A stretch of 64,000 nt of DNA, taken from NCBI GenBank assembly GCA_000831005.1, contig CP007152.1:2356001-2420000 (forward strand). The letters run 5' to 3'. Shown in pieces: positions 19,783-31,996 of the stretch. The notes beneath the pieces are model-generated. The model made no database searches and was not told where the DNA came from. It saw only the letters and a list, made by a program, of their open reading frames with translations. Numbering within the stretch: the stretch's first letter is position 1; every line of letters begins with the position of its first letter. The position numbers were made by a program, and so were the translations under genes. Source of the DNA: Marinobacter salarius. GTDB lineage: Bacteria > Pseudomonadota > Gammaproteobacteria > Pseudomonadales > Oleiphilaceae.

Positions 19783-20714
19783 TTATCGGGCGCTCTGGAA
19801 GACCACCCTGAGACCGGCCGGCATGCCGCCACCGCTGGCCCGGAGGCCGCGGTAGCTGAGCATCAGCACGCTCAGGGGGATCAGATAGGGAAGGGTTGCC
19901 AGCAGGTAGGGGGAGATATCGACACCCCAGGACTGCAGTTTCAGGTTGAGGGCTTCGGAGGCCCCGAACAGCAAGGCGGCCGGCAGGGCGTACCAGGGGT
20001 TCCAGCGGGCGACGATGACCAGCCCGACGGCCACCAGCCGCGGCCGGCGGTCATGCCTTCCACCCAGTTGGCGGTGTAGTCCACGGCCAGCGCGGCACCG
20101 GCGAAACCGGACATCAGGCCGCCAAAGGCAATGGCGGCGAGCTGGTAGGGCACCGGGTTATGGCCCAGGTTGCGGGTGATGTCCTGGGATTCACCGGTGG
20201 AGCGCCAGCGCAGGCCGAGCCGGGTGCGGAACAGGAAAATGGAGATCGCCGGGATCGCCAGCAGGGTGATCAGCACGGTGGGGGTGATGGGGCCGAGGAA
20301 CTGTCCCAGCAGCGGGATATCGCTGACGAAGGTCTGGTTCAGGTTGCCGAGGGTGTCGATCTTGTCGCCCACAAAAGGGATGCCGTAATAGGCGCTGAGC
20401 CCCCCGCCGAGGATCAGTACCGCCACGCCACTGGCGATCTGGTTGGCGCCACAGCCCAGTACCAGGGTGGCGTGCACCATCGACAGGGCCGTCCCGGCAC
20501 CACAGGCGGCCAGCACGCCGAGCCAGGGGTCGCCGGTGACGGAGGCCACCGCAAAGCCGGTCATTGCCCCCAGCAGCATCTGGCCTTCGACCCCGAGGTT
20601 AATGACGCCGCTGCGTTGGGTCATGGCTTCACCCAGTACCACTGCCAGTACCGGCGTGGCACTGCGCAGGGCGGCAAACAGCAGGGTGAGGAGTTCAGTG
20701 ATAAACGATTCCAT
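19783..20714 (-). CDS. ABC transporter permease, BMP-type (frameshift near 20037)
   Basis: Inner-membrane permease of the nucleoside/simple-sugar BPD type (YufQ/NupQ-like). It opens with a membrane helix, then EAMTQRSGVINLGVEGQMLLGA, a hallmark of the group. One C is missing near 20037 (GGCTGGTGGCC for GGCTGGCTGGCC), separating GMTAGRGW from LAVGLVIVARWNPWYALPAALLFG. It pairs with the permease at 20752-21809. Confidence 0.88.
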
Positions 20715-20751
20715 ACAGGTTCCTCTGGATTGCTTTCAGGCGACGGTGCGA

Positions 20752-21809
20752 TCAGGCCTCGCGGCGCCTGGCCCACAGGCTGGCCACCGCCAGCACGATG
20801 ATGAACAGCAGCGCCTGCAGGATGTCGGCACTGGCCTTGGGGAGCTGGGCATACAGCTGCAGCGAGTCCGCCGACGCCAGCAGGCCGCCCATCAGCACCG
20901 ACAGCGGGATGATGCGCAGGAAGTGCTGGCCGGCGAGCCAGGCCACCAGGAAGCCGGTCATGCCGTAGCCGCTGGCGAGGCCGTCCTGCAGGCGGTTCTG
21001 GATCACCGAGCTTCCGCGATGCCGGCGAGTCCGGCCAGTAGTCCGCCGACAGCCATGACGATCAGCACGTTACGTTCGTAGGAGATGCCGGCAGTGGCGC
21101 CCACCCTCGGGTTGCTGCGGCTGACCTGAAGACCCAGGCCCCAGCGGCTGCGGGTGACCAGGATGTGCAACACGATGGCGGCGACCACACCGAACACCAG
21201 GCCCATATGGACCCGGGTATCAAAGAACTGGGGCAGGATGGCGCCTTCCGGGAATTCAATGGTGGCGGGCCAGCCCAGGGAGTTGGGGTTCTTCCAGGGA
21301 CCGTGGACCACGAAGCTGACCAGCAACACCCCCACGTAGTTGAGCAACAGGGTGGAGATGGTTTCGTTCACCCCGAGGCGGGTCTTGAGGAGCCCGGGGA
21401 TCACGCCCCACAGGGCCCCACCCGCCATGGCCCCGGCCAGCATCAGGGGCATCAGCAGCCAGCCGGGCTGATCCACCGCCGCCAGCACGGCACCGGTGCC
21501 GAACAGGGCGCCGAGGTAGAGCTGTCCCTCACCACCCACGCTGATCAGGCCCAGGCGGGCCGGCAGTGCCACCGCCAGTGCGGTCAGCAGGATGGGGGCG
21601 GTCTTGACCAGGGTCTCGCTGAATGAATAGCTGTCACCAAAGGCCCCCATGACCATTTCCTGGAACAGGGGTATCGATTCCCGGCCATTGATGGCAAAGA
21701 AGGCCAGCGCCGCCACCACAAAGGTGGCTGTCATGACCAGAACGGCGCCGGTCGGGCCGCCCAGCAGGCGCAGTCCGAACCTGACGAAAGGTTGGGTAAT
21801 CGTTGTCAT
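20752..21809 (-). CDS. ABC transporter permease, BMP-type (frameshift near 21007)
   Basis: Second permease of the BMP-type importer (YufP/NupP-like). Features: about eight membrane helices, [20 protein letters not shown] and the loop [19 protein letters not shown]. One C is missing near 21007 (GAAGCTCGG for GAAGCCTCGG), so GLAGIAEA is separated from [19 protein letters not shown]. Its start overlaps the ATPase stop. Confidence 0.88.
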
Positions 21810-23374
21810 GATGCGGTCCTCGCCTGGGATTCAGCGGGTGTCTGTGCCGGAGGGACTTCTGTGGCGGATGGCTGTTCACCGGTCATGGCACGACCGATTT
21901 CCAGCCGGTCGCATTGCTGCGGGTCGAACATGCCGGACACCCGGCCGCCCTGCAGGACCGCAATGCGGTGGGCATAGGACATCAGGTCGTCCAGGTCTTC
22001 GGAAATCCACAGCACGGCAGCCCCGTCACGGGCTTTGGCGAACAGGGCCTGGTAGATGTCATGGGCGGCACCGGCGTCCAGTCCCATGGTCGGGTAGGCG
22101 GCCACGATCAGGTCCGGCTGGCCCTGGAGTTCACGGCCCACCACGAGTTTCTGCAGATTACCGCCCGACAGCTGGCCGGCCTGCAGGGCCGGATTGTCAG
22201 GGCGGACCTGGTAGCGGCGGATGATGTCCCGGGTATTCTCCTCCTCCGGTTCCCAGGCGGGAAAGAAGCGAAGCCGGCGGAAGTGGGAGAGGGCAACGTT
22301 GGTGGTCAGTGACAGGTCGCTGGCCACCGCATTGACCGCCGGCTGCTCGGGAATGTAGGCCACCCGGTCTGAGGTCCGGGGGGCGCGACCGGCCGCATGA
22401 AGACTGGTGCCGTCGATAATGACCTCGCCCTGGCTCAGGGGCGTCAGGCCCACCAGTGAGTCGGCCAGCAGGTGCTGGCCGTTGCCGGAAACCCCGGCAA
22501 CGCCGAGGATCTCGCCCGGGCCGATATCGAGGTTGATGTCCTCGACTGACTGGACGCCGTGGCGGGCATGCAGGTTGCGGATGCTGATCCGGGGCGGCTT
22601 GCCCGCAAAGTCCGACCGGGTATCGGTATCAATGTCGGAGCGCTGGCTGCTGTCACCCATCATCAGGCTGACCAGTGAGGCCTCGCTGAACGCCTCCCTG
22701 GCCAGGGTCTGTACCATCTGGCCGGCCCGCATTACAACCACGCGATGGGCACAGGCCATGACGTCCTGCATCTTGTGGGTAATCAGCACCACGCTGCGGC
22801 CGGCCTCGGCCAGTTTGCGGATCAGCCCCCAGAGGCGTTCCGCTTCCTGGGGCGGCAGTACCGAGGTGGGCTCATCCAGGATCAGCACCCTGGCGTCCAG
22901 GTTCAGTACCTTGACCAGTTCCAGCAGTTGACGCTGTCCGACGGACAGGTCCCGAACCAGGGTATCGGGATCCAGGCCCGGCGCGAGCTCCTCCAGATAA
23001 GCGAGTACCTTCTGTTGTGATGCGCCTTCGCCAAACAGGCGACGGAAGGTCCAGAACGGCGGCCTGGGGTAGGCCAGCAACAGGTTGTCCAGCACTGACA
23101 GGGCCGGCACCAGGTTGAACTGCTGGAACACCATGCCGATGCCCAGCGACATGGCCTTCTGGGGGGAGTCGATGCTGGTTTCCCGGCCATTGATAAGGAT
23201 GCTGCCTTCGTCTGGTGGGTAGAGTCCGAACAGCATCTTCATCAGGGTGCTCTTGCCGGCGCCGTTTTCGCCGAGCAGGGCGATGACTTCACCCTGGCGT
23301 ATATCCAGGGAGATACCATCGTTGGCGGTAACCTCCCCGAACCGCTTGGTGATGTTGTAGAGCTGGATCTCCAT
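21806..23374 (-). CDS. ABC transporter ATP-binding protein, double-cassette BMP type
   Basis: A 522-residue tandem ATPase that energises the two permeases. First cassette: Walker [12 protein letters not shown], signature LSVGQRQ and Walker [11 protein letters not shown]. The second is degenerate, as usual in this family: [16 protein letters not shown] and [13 protein letters not shown]. It is the first gene of the operon, with a sigma-54 promoter and a GntR-type palindrome 30-60 bases upstream. The frame is intact. Confidence 0.93.
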   Translation of the reverse strand: MEIQLYNITKRFGEVTANDGISLDIRQGEVIALLGENGAGKSTLMKMLFGLYPPDEGSILINGRETSIDSPQKAMSLGIGMVFQQFNLVPALSVLDNLLLAYPRPPFWTFRRLFGEGASQQKVLAYLEELAPGLDPDTLVRDLSVGQRQLLELVKVLNLDARVLILDEPTSVLPPQEAERLWGLIRKLAEAGRSVVLITHKMQDVMACAHRVVVMRAGQMVQTLAREAFSEASLVSLMMGDSSQRSDIDTDTRSDFAGKPPRISIRNLHARHGVQSVEDINLDIGPGEILGVAGVSGNGQHLLADSLVGLTPLSQGEVIIDGTSLHAAGRAPRTSDRVAYIPEQPAVNAVASDLSLTTNVALSHFRRLRFFPAWEPEEENTRDIIRRYQVRPDNPALQAGQLSGGNLQKLVVGRELQGQPDLIVAAYPTMGLDAGAAHDIYQALFAKARDGAAVLWISEDLDDLMSYAHRIAVLQGGRVSGMFDPQQCDRLEIGRAMTGEQPSATEVPPAQTPAESQARTAS

Positions 23375-23400
23375 GCGAGCAAGCCTTGAGTTGGATTATT

Positions 23401-23414
23401 TGTTGTATACAACA
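23401..23414. promoter_or_regulatory. GntR-type operator palindrome
   Basis: TGTTGTATACAACA is a perfect 14-bp palindrome of the FadR/VanR (FCD) GntR type. It covers the predicted +1 of the sigma-54 promoter at 23415-23431, so the GntR protein encoded at 23655 probably represses the transporter operon here. Confidence 0.75.
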
Positions 23415-23431
23415 TTGCATGGTTCGTGCCA
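23415..23431 (-). promoter_or_regulatory. Sigma-54 promoter for transporter/triuret operon
   Basis: On the minus strand TGGCACGAACCATGCAA, with TGGCAC intact at -24 and GC exactly ten bases after GG. It lies about 45 bases upstream of the ATPase start. Confidence 0.75.
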
Positions 23432-23621
23432 TTTGTTCCTGAGGCGCGTGGGGCCGGGGTTGATGACGACGTTCTTCCTGGTCCTTGCGGAATAAACGAG
23501 CAGTGACGCTGTTTATGGCGACCTTTTATGGTGCGGGAATCCCGCGTTTGCATCCCTGTGGTGCGCAGAAGGCGGACCCGGGAGTTACCAGAGTGATTGA
23601 AATCCGGAGTTTCTTGATGAA

Positions 23622-23635
23622 TGATGTATGCAACA
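23622..23635. promoter_or_regulatory. Second GntR-type operator copy
   Basis: TGATGTATGCAACA differs from the 14-bp palindrome at 23401 by three bases and lies 20 bases before the gntR start, suggesting autoregulation. Confidence 0.5.
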
Positions 23636-23654
23636 GAGCCGCAGGGAACGAATC

Positions 23655-24357
23655 ATGACTGAATCACCCAGGAAATGGACACTGACCGCATCTACCAGGA
23701 CCTGCGCCAGGGCATCATGAATCTTGAGCTGTATCCCGGCAGCCGGGTCACCGAAACCGAGCTGGCGCAGCGCTTCGGGGTGAGCCGGACACCGGTGCGG
23801 GAGGCACTGCAACGGCTGGCGGTGGAGGGCTACCTCACCATCCGGCCCAAGCATGGCTGCTACATCCGCCAGCTCGACGTGTTTGAGCTGGCGGAGTACT
23901 ACGATGTCAGGGTTGGTCTGGAGCTTGAGGGTATTGCCTGATGGGGCAGCGCATTCCGTACCGGGAGGTGGCACAGTTGGCGGAGGACTGGGACCCCGAG
24001 CGGCTGGGGTACGGCGTGGAGGGCTCGGAGCAGTTCAAGGATGCGGAAGAGTCGTTCCATATCCGGCTGGCCGGGCTCTGTGGCAACCCGGTGCTGGTCC
24101 AGTACCTGCGGGACGTCAACAACCATATCCGCATCGTGCGCCGCCTGGGGCTGCCGGACCGGGACAGCGTGATGAAGACCTATCGGGAGCATCACGAGAT
24201 CTGCCAGCGGATTCTGGCCAATGACCTGGACGGCGCCACTGCCATGCTGCGGGCCCATATCCACGAAAGCCAGGCCAAGAGCCGTGAGGTGACCCTGGCC
24301 CAGTTGGAAATGCGCCGGCGTGAGCGGGCCATGGAGACTGAGTCCAGCGCTGGCTGA
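23655..24357 (+). CDS. GntR-family regulator, FCD type (two frameshifts)
   Basis: Winged-helix repressor with a C-terminal FCD ligand domain. N-terminal residues IYQDLRQGIMNLELYPGSRVTETELAQRFGVSRTPVREALQRL form the GntR helix-turn-helix. One C is missing near 23670 (CACCCAGG; restoring it gives MTESPQEMDTDRIY from an ATG with AGGGA upstream) and one near 23938 (GCCTGATG; restoring it joins LELEGIA to LMGQRIPYREV). It is divergent from the transporter/triuret operon, with a matching palindrome in front of both, and probably senses an intermediate of that pathway. Confidence 0.87.
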
Positions 24358-24365
24358 CGGTCGCC

Positions 24366-24382
24366 TGGCATGCTTCCTGCTC
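24366..24382 (+). promoter_or_regulatory. Sigma-54 promoter for amiF
   Basis: TGGCATGCTTCCTGCTC has GG-N10-GC. The predicted start near 24392 coincides with the inverted repeat TTTCGA/TCGAAA (24389-24394 and 24405-24410), a possible operator. It overlaps the 3' end of nothing; it follows the gntR stop. Confidence 0.65.
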
Positions 24383-24426
24383 ATCCGCTTTCGACATTGT
24401 CCTATCGAAACAGGAGTGGAAGCGGA

Positions 24427-25424
24427 ATGAGCGGATTAGGTGGTTTGAACAAGTCCCCGAATGGGGTGGTGATCGGACTGGTTCAGTTGCAGCTGCCAGA
24501 CGTGGCAACGCCAGAACAGTTGCAGGCCCAGACTGCACGTGTGTGTGACCTGGTCGGGAAAGCCCGCCGACAGTCCCCGGTAATGGACCTGGTGGTGTTT
24601 CCCGAGTACTGCCTGCATGGCCTGTCCATGAACATTGATCCGGTCATTATGTGTGACCGCGATGGCCCGGAAATGGCCGCGTTCCGCCAGGCCTGTCGTG
24701 AGCATGATATCTGGGGCTGCTTTTCCATCATGGAGCACAACCCCGGAGGCAATCCCTACAACACGGGGGTAATCATCGACAATACCGGTGAGGTGCGCCT
24801 GTTCTATCGCAAGTTGCATCCGTGGGTGCCGGTGGAACCCTGGGAGCCAGGCAACCTGGGTATTCCGGTGTGCGACGGCCCCAATGGCAGCCGCCTTGCG
24901 CTGGCCATCTGTCACGACGGCATGTTCCCGGAAGTGGCCCGGGAGTGCGCCTACAAGGGGGCCAACATCATGCTGCGCACGGCCGGTTACACCCCGCCCA
25001 TCCGCCATGCCTGGAAGATCACCAACCAGGCCAATGCCTTCTGCAACCTGATGGTCACCGCCAATGTCTGCCTGGCCGGTAGCGACGGTACCTTCAACTC
25101 CATGGGCGAGGGCATGGTGGTCGACTTCGATGGCCAGCCCATGGTGGAAGGCAGCGGCTTTGCGGATGAGATCATTACCGCGGAAGTGCGCCCCGACCTG
25201 GTGGACGAGGCCCGTATCCACTGGGGTGTCGAAAACAACATCTACCAGTTGGGTCACCGGGGATATGTGGCGGTGAAGGGCGGAGCGGGGATTGTCCGTA
25301 TACCTTCATGCAGGACATGGTGAAGGGGGAGTACCAGTTGCCCTGGGACAATGACGTGACGGTGGTGGATGGCCGGGACTTCGGTTTCGAGCCACCGGTG
25401 CGGGAGTACACACCGGACCAGTAA
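24427..25424 (+). CDS. amiF: Formamidase (frameshift near 25290)
   Basis: Nitrilase-superfamily amidase that hydrolyses formamide to formate and ammonia. Wording follows Helicobacter-type AmiF closely: GLGGLNKSPNGVVIGLVQLQLP, VVFPEYCLHGLSM (catalytic Glu), FYRKLHPWVPVEPWEPG (Lys), AICHDGMFPEVARECAYKG (Cys) and AGYTPPIRHAW. One G is missing near 25290 (GCGGGGATTG for GCGGGGGATTG); the true end continues DCPYTFMQDMVKGEY to TPDQ at 25424. Start ATG 24427 follows CAGGAG. Formamide can arise from purine or imidazole ring breakdown, so it fits as a nitrogen-scavenging step. Confidence 0.93.
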
Positions 25425-25430
25425 CAGAGT

Positions 25431-25452
25431 GGGCCGGGGCTGTTCCCGGCCC
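25431..25452. terminator. Hairpin between convergent amiF and isochorismatase
   Basis: GGGCCGGG/CCCGGCCC, an 8-bp perfect stem with a 6-base loop, lies between stops at 25424 and 25494. It has no T run. Confidence 0.5.
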
Positions 25453-25493
25453 CCTGACTGCCGCGGATCTTATATTAGAAGCAGTCGTCCCCG

Positions 25494-26138
25494 CTATCTG
25501 TCCTGGTCCAGCAGTCTCTGTCGTACCTGTGCCGTGGTCGCAACCTCGCCAAACTCGTAGGCAAAGGTCGTCAGGGCCACCTTCTGAACCTCCTCCGCCG
25601 ACACGGCACCCCAGCCCAGATCCGGGTAGGACATGGCGGCATTGGCATCGCCGATGGCGATCACCTTGTACTCCCGGTGCACGGCATCGCGAATAGTGGT
25701 GTCGCAGCAGACATTGGTTACAGTGCCGCAGATCATCAGCGTGTCCACATCCCTTGAGCGCAGCACGGTATCCAGATCGGTGCCGTGGAAGCCACTGTAG
25801 AACAGTTTGTCCACCACAATATCCCCTGTCTCGGGCGCCAGCTCGTCGATGATCTCCACGTACGGGTTGCTGCGGGCCAGCACTTGGTCCACGTCCGGAT
25901 ATAGGTCCCGCATGCGTCCGGTGTCACTGCAGTCGCCGCGTACAATATGGCGTAAATAGATCACTGGCACGTCGGCGCTGCGGCAGGCCGTGGCCAGCTC
26001 GTGAATCCTCGGCACGATGTCCCGGGTTGAGGGTACGTAAAGGTCACCCTCCGGCTCACAGAACACCTTCTGCATATCGACTATGACGAGAGCCGTGCGA
26101 TTACCCGTCAGTGGCCAGGACCGGGTCAGTTTCGGCAT
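25494..26138 (-). CDS. Isochorismatase-family cysteine hydrolase
   Basis: A 214-residue amidohydrolase of the RutB/BiuH fold. The catalytic triad is seen as IVDMQKVFC (Asp), VVDKLFYSGF (Lys) and TVTNVCCDTTIRDA (Cys). It is clearly different from BiuH, TrtA and RutB in this window, with a GDLYVPSTRD stretch instead of the glycine-rich loop. It is the last gene of the operon that starts at 33008 and follows ydfG by 3 bases. It likely hydrolyses a ureido or carbamoyl compound imported by the BMP transporter; the substrate is not known. Confidence 0.85.
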   Translation of the reverse strand: MPKLTRSWPLTGNRTALVIVDMQKVFCEPEGDLYVPSTRDIVPRIHELATACRSADVPVIYLRHIVRGDCSDTGRMRDLYPDVDQVLARSNPYVEIIDELAPETGDIVVDKLFYSGFHGTDLDTVLRSRDVDTLMICGTVTNVCCDTTIRDAVHREYKVIAIGDANAAMSYPDLGWGAVSAEEVQKVALTTFAYEFGEVATTAQVRQRLLDQDR

Positions 26139-26141
26139 GGT

Positions 26142-27886
<1,745 letters not shown>

Positions 27887-27888
27887 GG

Positions 27889-28979
27889 TCAGTCTCCCGC
27901 CTGTACGCGGCGAATGCGGTGACGGATAAAGAAGTCGGAGGAGGCCACGCAGATCACCAGTACCGCCTGGATCAACTGCACCATGGCGAACGGGATCTGG
28001 TAGAACACCTGCAGGCTGCGTCCGGCCACAAACAGGGTGGCGATGAGCAGCGCGGCGCAGGTGGCGGCAATGGGGTTGTTGCGAGCCAGGAACGCGATCA
28101 GGATGCCGGAGAACCCGTAGCCCACGTAGAAGGAGTGGGTCAGCCGGCCTTCCTGACCGGCGGCCACCATCAGCCCGGCCAGGCCTGCCAGGCGCCGGAG
28201 AACAACACCGCCAGCAGGATGGTGCGTGCCACCGGTACGCCCACCGAGCGTGCCACCTGGGGGCTCTTGTCCACAAAGCGCAGATACAGGCCGCCACGGG
28301 AGATGCTCACAAACCACAGCACCAGCAGGGCGCTGCCGATAGCGATGGGGATCGACAGGCTCAGGCCATTGGCCAGGTCAGGCAGTAGCTCAAAGCTCTC
28401 GTACTTCGGGGAATAGGGGAACGCATCCTTGGGATCCTTCCAGGCGCCGTACATCAGGTGCAGCAGGAAGTTGATGGCGATGTAGTTCAGCATCAGTGTC
28501 GAGACGATCTCGTTCACCTGCAGTTTCAGTCGCAGCAGCACCGGAGCCACCGACCACAGCAGGCCGCAGGCCATGGCGGCGATGATCATCAGCGGCAGGC
28601 GCATGGCGGGGCTGCCAATTTCCCACATTGTGATGGCGGTGGCGCCGATGGCACCGAAGATCATCTGGCCTTCCAGGCCCAGGTTCCAGAACTTGGCGCG
28701 GAATGCCAGGCAGCCGGCCAGCCCCACCATAATCAGGGGCGAGGCCTGGAACAGAACCGCCTTCAGACTCTGGGCGTCAAACAGGGTCAGGAACACAAAT
28801 TCGTTCAACAGTTCGCCGGCAGGCACGCCGGCCCACACCAGGATGGCGCCGGAGATCAGCAGGCCCAGGACCAGCGAGACGGTCAGGATCATCGCCTGCC
28901 AGGGCCAGGCCATCTGCTGGCGCACCTCCAGGGTGTACCGGCGGTTCATCAGGGGGCGTCGTAATGCAAGTTCAGACAT
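27889..28979 (-). CDS. ABC transporter permease, BMP-type (frameshift near 28187)
   Basis: First permease of the second BMP importer. N-terminal helices are followed by CLAFRAKFWNLGLEGQMIFGA and LRLKLQVNEIVSTLMLNYIAINFL, family signatures. One C is missing near 28187 (GGCGCCTGG for GGCGCCCTGG), joining LLAVLFSGA to LAGLAGLMVAAGQEGRLTH. Overlaps the ATPase by 8 bases. Confidence 0.87.
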
Positions 28980-30492
28980 GATTCACCATGGCTTGTCCAA
29001 TGGCCTGACGGTCGGCCGGCTGGGAAAATTCGGCCACGATGCGGCCGGCGGACATGACCCCGATCCGGTCGGCCATGGCCATGACTTCGTCCAGGTCCTC
29101 GCTGATCAGCAGGACGGCAGCGCCATCGTCCCGGGCGGCCCGCAGACGTTCCCGGATAGCCTCGGTGGCTTTGACATCCAGGCCCCGGCTGGGGCTGTGG
29201 GCGAGCACCAGTCGGGGCGGACGGCTGAACTCCCGGGCGATCACCAGTTTCTGGGCATTACCGCCGGACAGCAGGGCGGCCTTCTGCTTGAGTGAGCGCA
29301 CGCCCTGGACATCGAACTGGTCAACCGCTTCAGCGGCGTCCGCCTCGATGGCGCGTTTTTTCAGGTACCAGAAGGGGCCGTAGCGGCCGGAGTGGATATC
29401 GCCGAGGGCAAAGTTGTCGGCGATGGAGAGCGGGCCCGCCAGAGCCGAGCCGTAGCGGTCGGCAGGAATCGAGGGCGATGCCCAGGGCACGGCGCCGCGC
29501 CGCGTCCAGATCGGCAAGGTCGCCTTCGCCGATGATTTCCATCTCGCCCTGTACCGGTTCCGGTATGCCCATCAGGGCATTGGCCAGTTCGCTCTGGCCG
29601 TTGCCGCCGACACCGGCGATGCCATAGATCTCGCCCCGGTTCAGGGTCAGGTCCAGCCCATTGAGGGCCCGGCGACCGTCGGTGCTGGTCAGGCCACTGA
29701 CCCGAAGGTAGGGCTCGCCGGGTGTCCGTTCGGCGCTGGGCTGGTCGGCGTTGGTGGTGGATTCGCCTACCGTCAGGCGGACCAGTTCGTCCACCGATAC
29801 CGAACCCGGCCTGAGGCTGGTGACGGTGCGGCCGCCGCGCATAATGGTGACCTGGTCGGCATAACGCAACACGTCGTTCATCTTGTGGGTGACCAGGATG
29901 ACGGCGGCGCCCTCACGGGCGAAGCCCCGGACGGTGGTCAGCAGGCGCTCGGCTTCCTCTTCGGTCAGCACGGCGGTGGGCTCGTCGAGGATGAGCACCT
30001 TGGCGCCCGCCAACAGCACCTTGAGGATCTCCACCCGCTGCTGTTCAGCGATGGAGAGCTGATGAATGGGGGCATCGGGGTCGATATCGAACCCGATGCG
30101 GTCGGCCATGGCACGGATGTCATCAGACACCCGGCGCAGCGCTCCCGGTATAGCCCGCTGGTCTGGATGTGCCCCAGGTTGAGGAGGATGTTCTCGGCCA
30201 CGGTGAAGGGTGTCACCAACTTGAAATGCTGGTGCACCATGCCGATGCCGAGTTTCGCGGCCTCCTTGGGGCCGCGGAGCTTGACCGGGTTGTCGTCAAT
30301 GAACAGCGATCCGCCTTCGGGGCCATAGAGGCCGGCCACGATGTTCATCAGGGACGACTTTCCGGCGCCGTTTTCCCCCAGCAGGGCGTGGACTTCGCCC
30401 CACCTGGCGGTAAAGTCGGCGTCGGCAAGGGCCCTGAAACCGTCGAAGGTCTTGTTGACGCCTTTCAGCTGGATCGCGTTCTGTTTACTCAT
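28972..30492 (-). CDS. ABC transporter ATP-binding protein, double-cassette BMP type (two frameshifts)
   Basis: Tandem ATPase for the second BMP importer. Cassette 1 has [35 protein letters not shown] and [12 protein letters not shown]. Cassette 2 has IAGVGGNGQSEL, LSGGNAQKLV and LVLAHSPSRGLD. One G is missing near 30133 (GAGCGCTGCG for GAGGCGCTGCG). A break near 29475 separates RRRALGIAL from IPADRYGSALAGPLSI and looks like one extra base or two lost, the only break of uncertain sign here besides that near 32113. Confidence 0.87.
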
Positions 30493-31576
30493 TGCTGCGT
30501 AATGACCCCGTCAACGAACCAGTCCATCTGCCAGAGCTCACCGTCGGGGATGGTTTCTCCGTCGGCGGCTTTCACATTGCCGTCCTGATCGCTCAGGGGG
30601 CCGGCGTAGATGTCCAGCTCACCGTTCATCAGCTTTTCACGGGCCGCCATGATCCGGGCTTCCTCATCTTCGGTGATGTTGGGGCCGCAGCAGGCGATGT
30701 CGGTGCCGCCCTCTTCCATGGACAGCAGCGCACCGCTGCTACGGGGGACCCAGTTGCCGGCAATGATCTTCTCCAGCTCGGTTTTCAGGAAGCGGTCCCA
30801 GACCCAGACGGACGAGCAGACAGTGGCTTCCGGTGCAAACTCACGGAAATCCCGGTGATGGCCAGTGCCGTAGACGCCGTTTTCCTGGGCGACCAGCTGC
30901 GGGGTGGGGGTGTCCACGTGCTGGCCGATGACATCGGCGCCTGGTCGATCAGGGCCTTGGTGGCGGAGCGTTCCTTGGAAGGATCGTTCCAGGCACCGGT
31001 GTAGACCACGGTAACGGTGGCATCGGGGTTAATCTCACGGGCCCCCATGGCGTAGGCGTTGATGGTCCAGTTCACCTGGCCAAACGGGTTGGCGGCGACG
31101 AAGCCAAGCTTGCCGGTTTCCGATGCCGCGCCGGCGGCCATGCCGCAGAGATACTGACTCTCATAGGTGCGGCCATAGAACGACAGCAGGTTGGGACCGT
31201 TGGTGGTGCCGGAACCGTTCAGGAAGGCCACGTCCGGGTAGTCTTCGGACAGGGACATGAAGGTGTCGGAATAGCCGAACGCCGTACCGATGATGATATT
31301 GGCGCCGCGCTGAATGAAACGCTCGACCGCTGGCCGGATTGCCGATGCGGTCTCGGGAACGCTCTCCACGTACTGGATCTTGATGTCCAGGTCGTCCTCC
31401 AGGCGCTGACGGGCCTCCTCGAAGGCCTGGGTCCAGCCACCATCGTTGGTGGGCGAAATGTAGAGCATGGCCACCTTGGGCGGCCCGTCGAGGGTCAGGC
31501 CTTCGGCAGCAACGGTATTTACCAGGCCAAAGAAACTGGCCAGCGCGAGACAGGTACTGAGTATGAGATTTCTCAT
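30489..31576 (-). CDS. BMP-family ABC substrate-binding protein (frameshift near 30942)
   Basis: Periplasmic binding protein of the second BMP importer. A signal peptide (LILSTCLALASFFGLVNTVAAE) precedes KVAMLYISPTNDGGWTQAFEEAR. Later blocks are ANIIIGTAFGYSD, AGAASETGKLGFVAANPFGQV and VDTPTPQLVAQENGVYGTGHH. One G is missing near 30942 (CAGGCGCC for CAGGGCGCC), joining ALIDQ to GADVIGQH. It precedes the ATPase with an ATGA-type overlap. Ligand probably a nucleoside or nucleobase. Confidence 0.88.
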
Positions 31577-31608
31577 TGTGGGTACTTCCTTTGGTTGGGT
31601 GGGGCGGT

Positions 31609-31995
31609 TTACATCATGTGATTGATGCGGAATACATTGCCTTCCGGGTCCAGCAGCACGGCCTGGTACCAGTTGTAATAGGTGGTGTAGGGATCCTTGA
31701 CGAGGGTGGCACCGGCGGCCACGGCGTCGGGCACGAAGCGGTCCACCTCGTCCTTGCTGTCGACGTCGATGTTGAGCAGGAACTTGCAGCCTTTGGTAGC
31801 GGCGTGGTCCTCCAGCTTGAGCAGTTCATAGGCGTCCAGGGCATTGAAGCCGATGCAGGAACGGCCGGTATCCAGGCCCCGGAAGATGGGGGAGTGGATC
31901 TCCGGGATCTCCCGGAACCCGAACAGGTCCCGGTAGAAACCACTGAGGGCTTCGATGTCCTTGGCGAAAACGTTGACGTAGGACAGGGTGCTCAA
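31609..31995 (-). CDS. VOC/glyoxalase-fold protein
   Basis: Small vicinal-oxygen-chelate fold protein: LSYVNVFAKDIEALSGFYRDLFGF, GFNALDAYELL, LLNIDVDSKDEVDRFV and YYNWYQAVLLDPEGNVFRI. I prefer the TTG start at 31995, which has AGGAGG nine bases upstream; an ATG at 32022 would overlap the oxygenase by 23 bases. It is co-transcribed with a 2OG oxygenase and the BMP importer. Possibly a dioxygenase, isomerase or lyase acting on the oxygenase product; function unknown. Confidence 0.75.
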   Translation of the reverse strand: MSTLSYVNVFAKDIEALSGFYRDLFGFREIPEIHSPIFRGLDTGRSCIGFNALDAYELLKLEDHAATKGCKFLLNIDVDSKDEVDRFVPDAVAAGATLVKDPYTTYYNWYQAVLLDPEGNVFRINHMM

Positions 31996-31996
31996 A

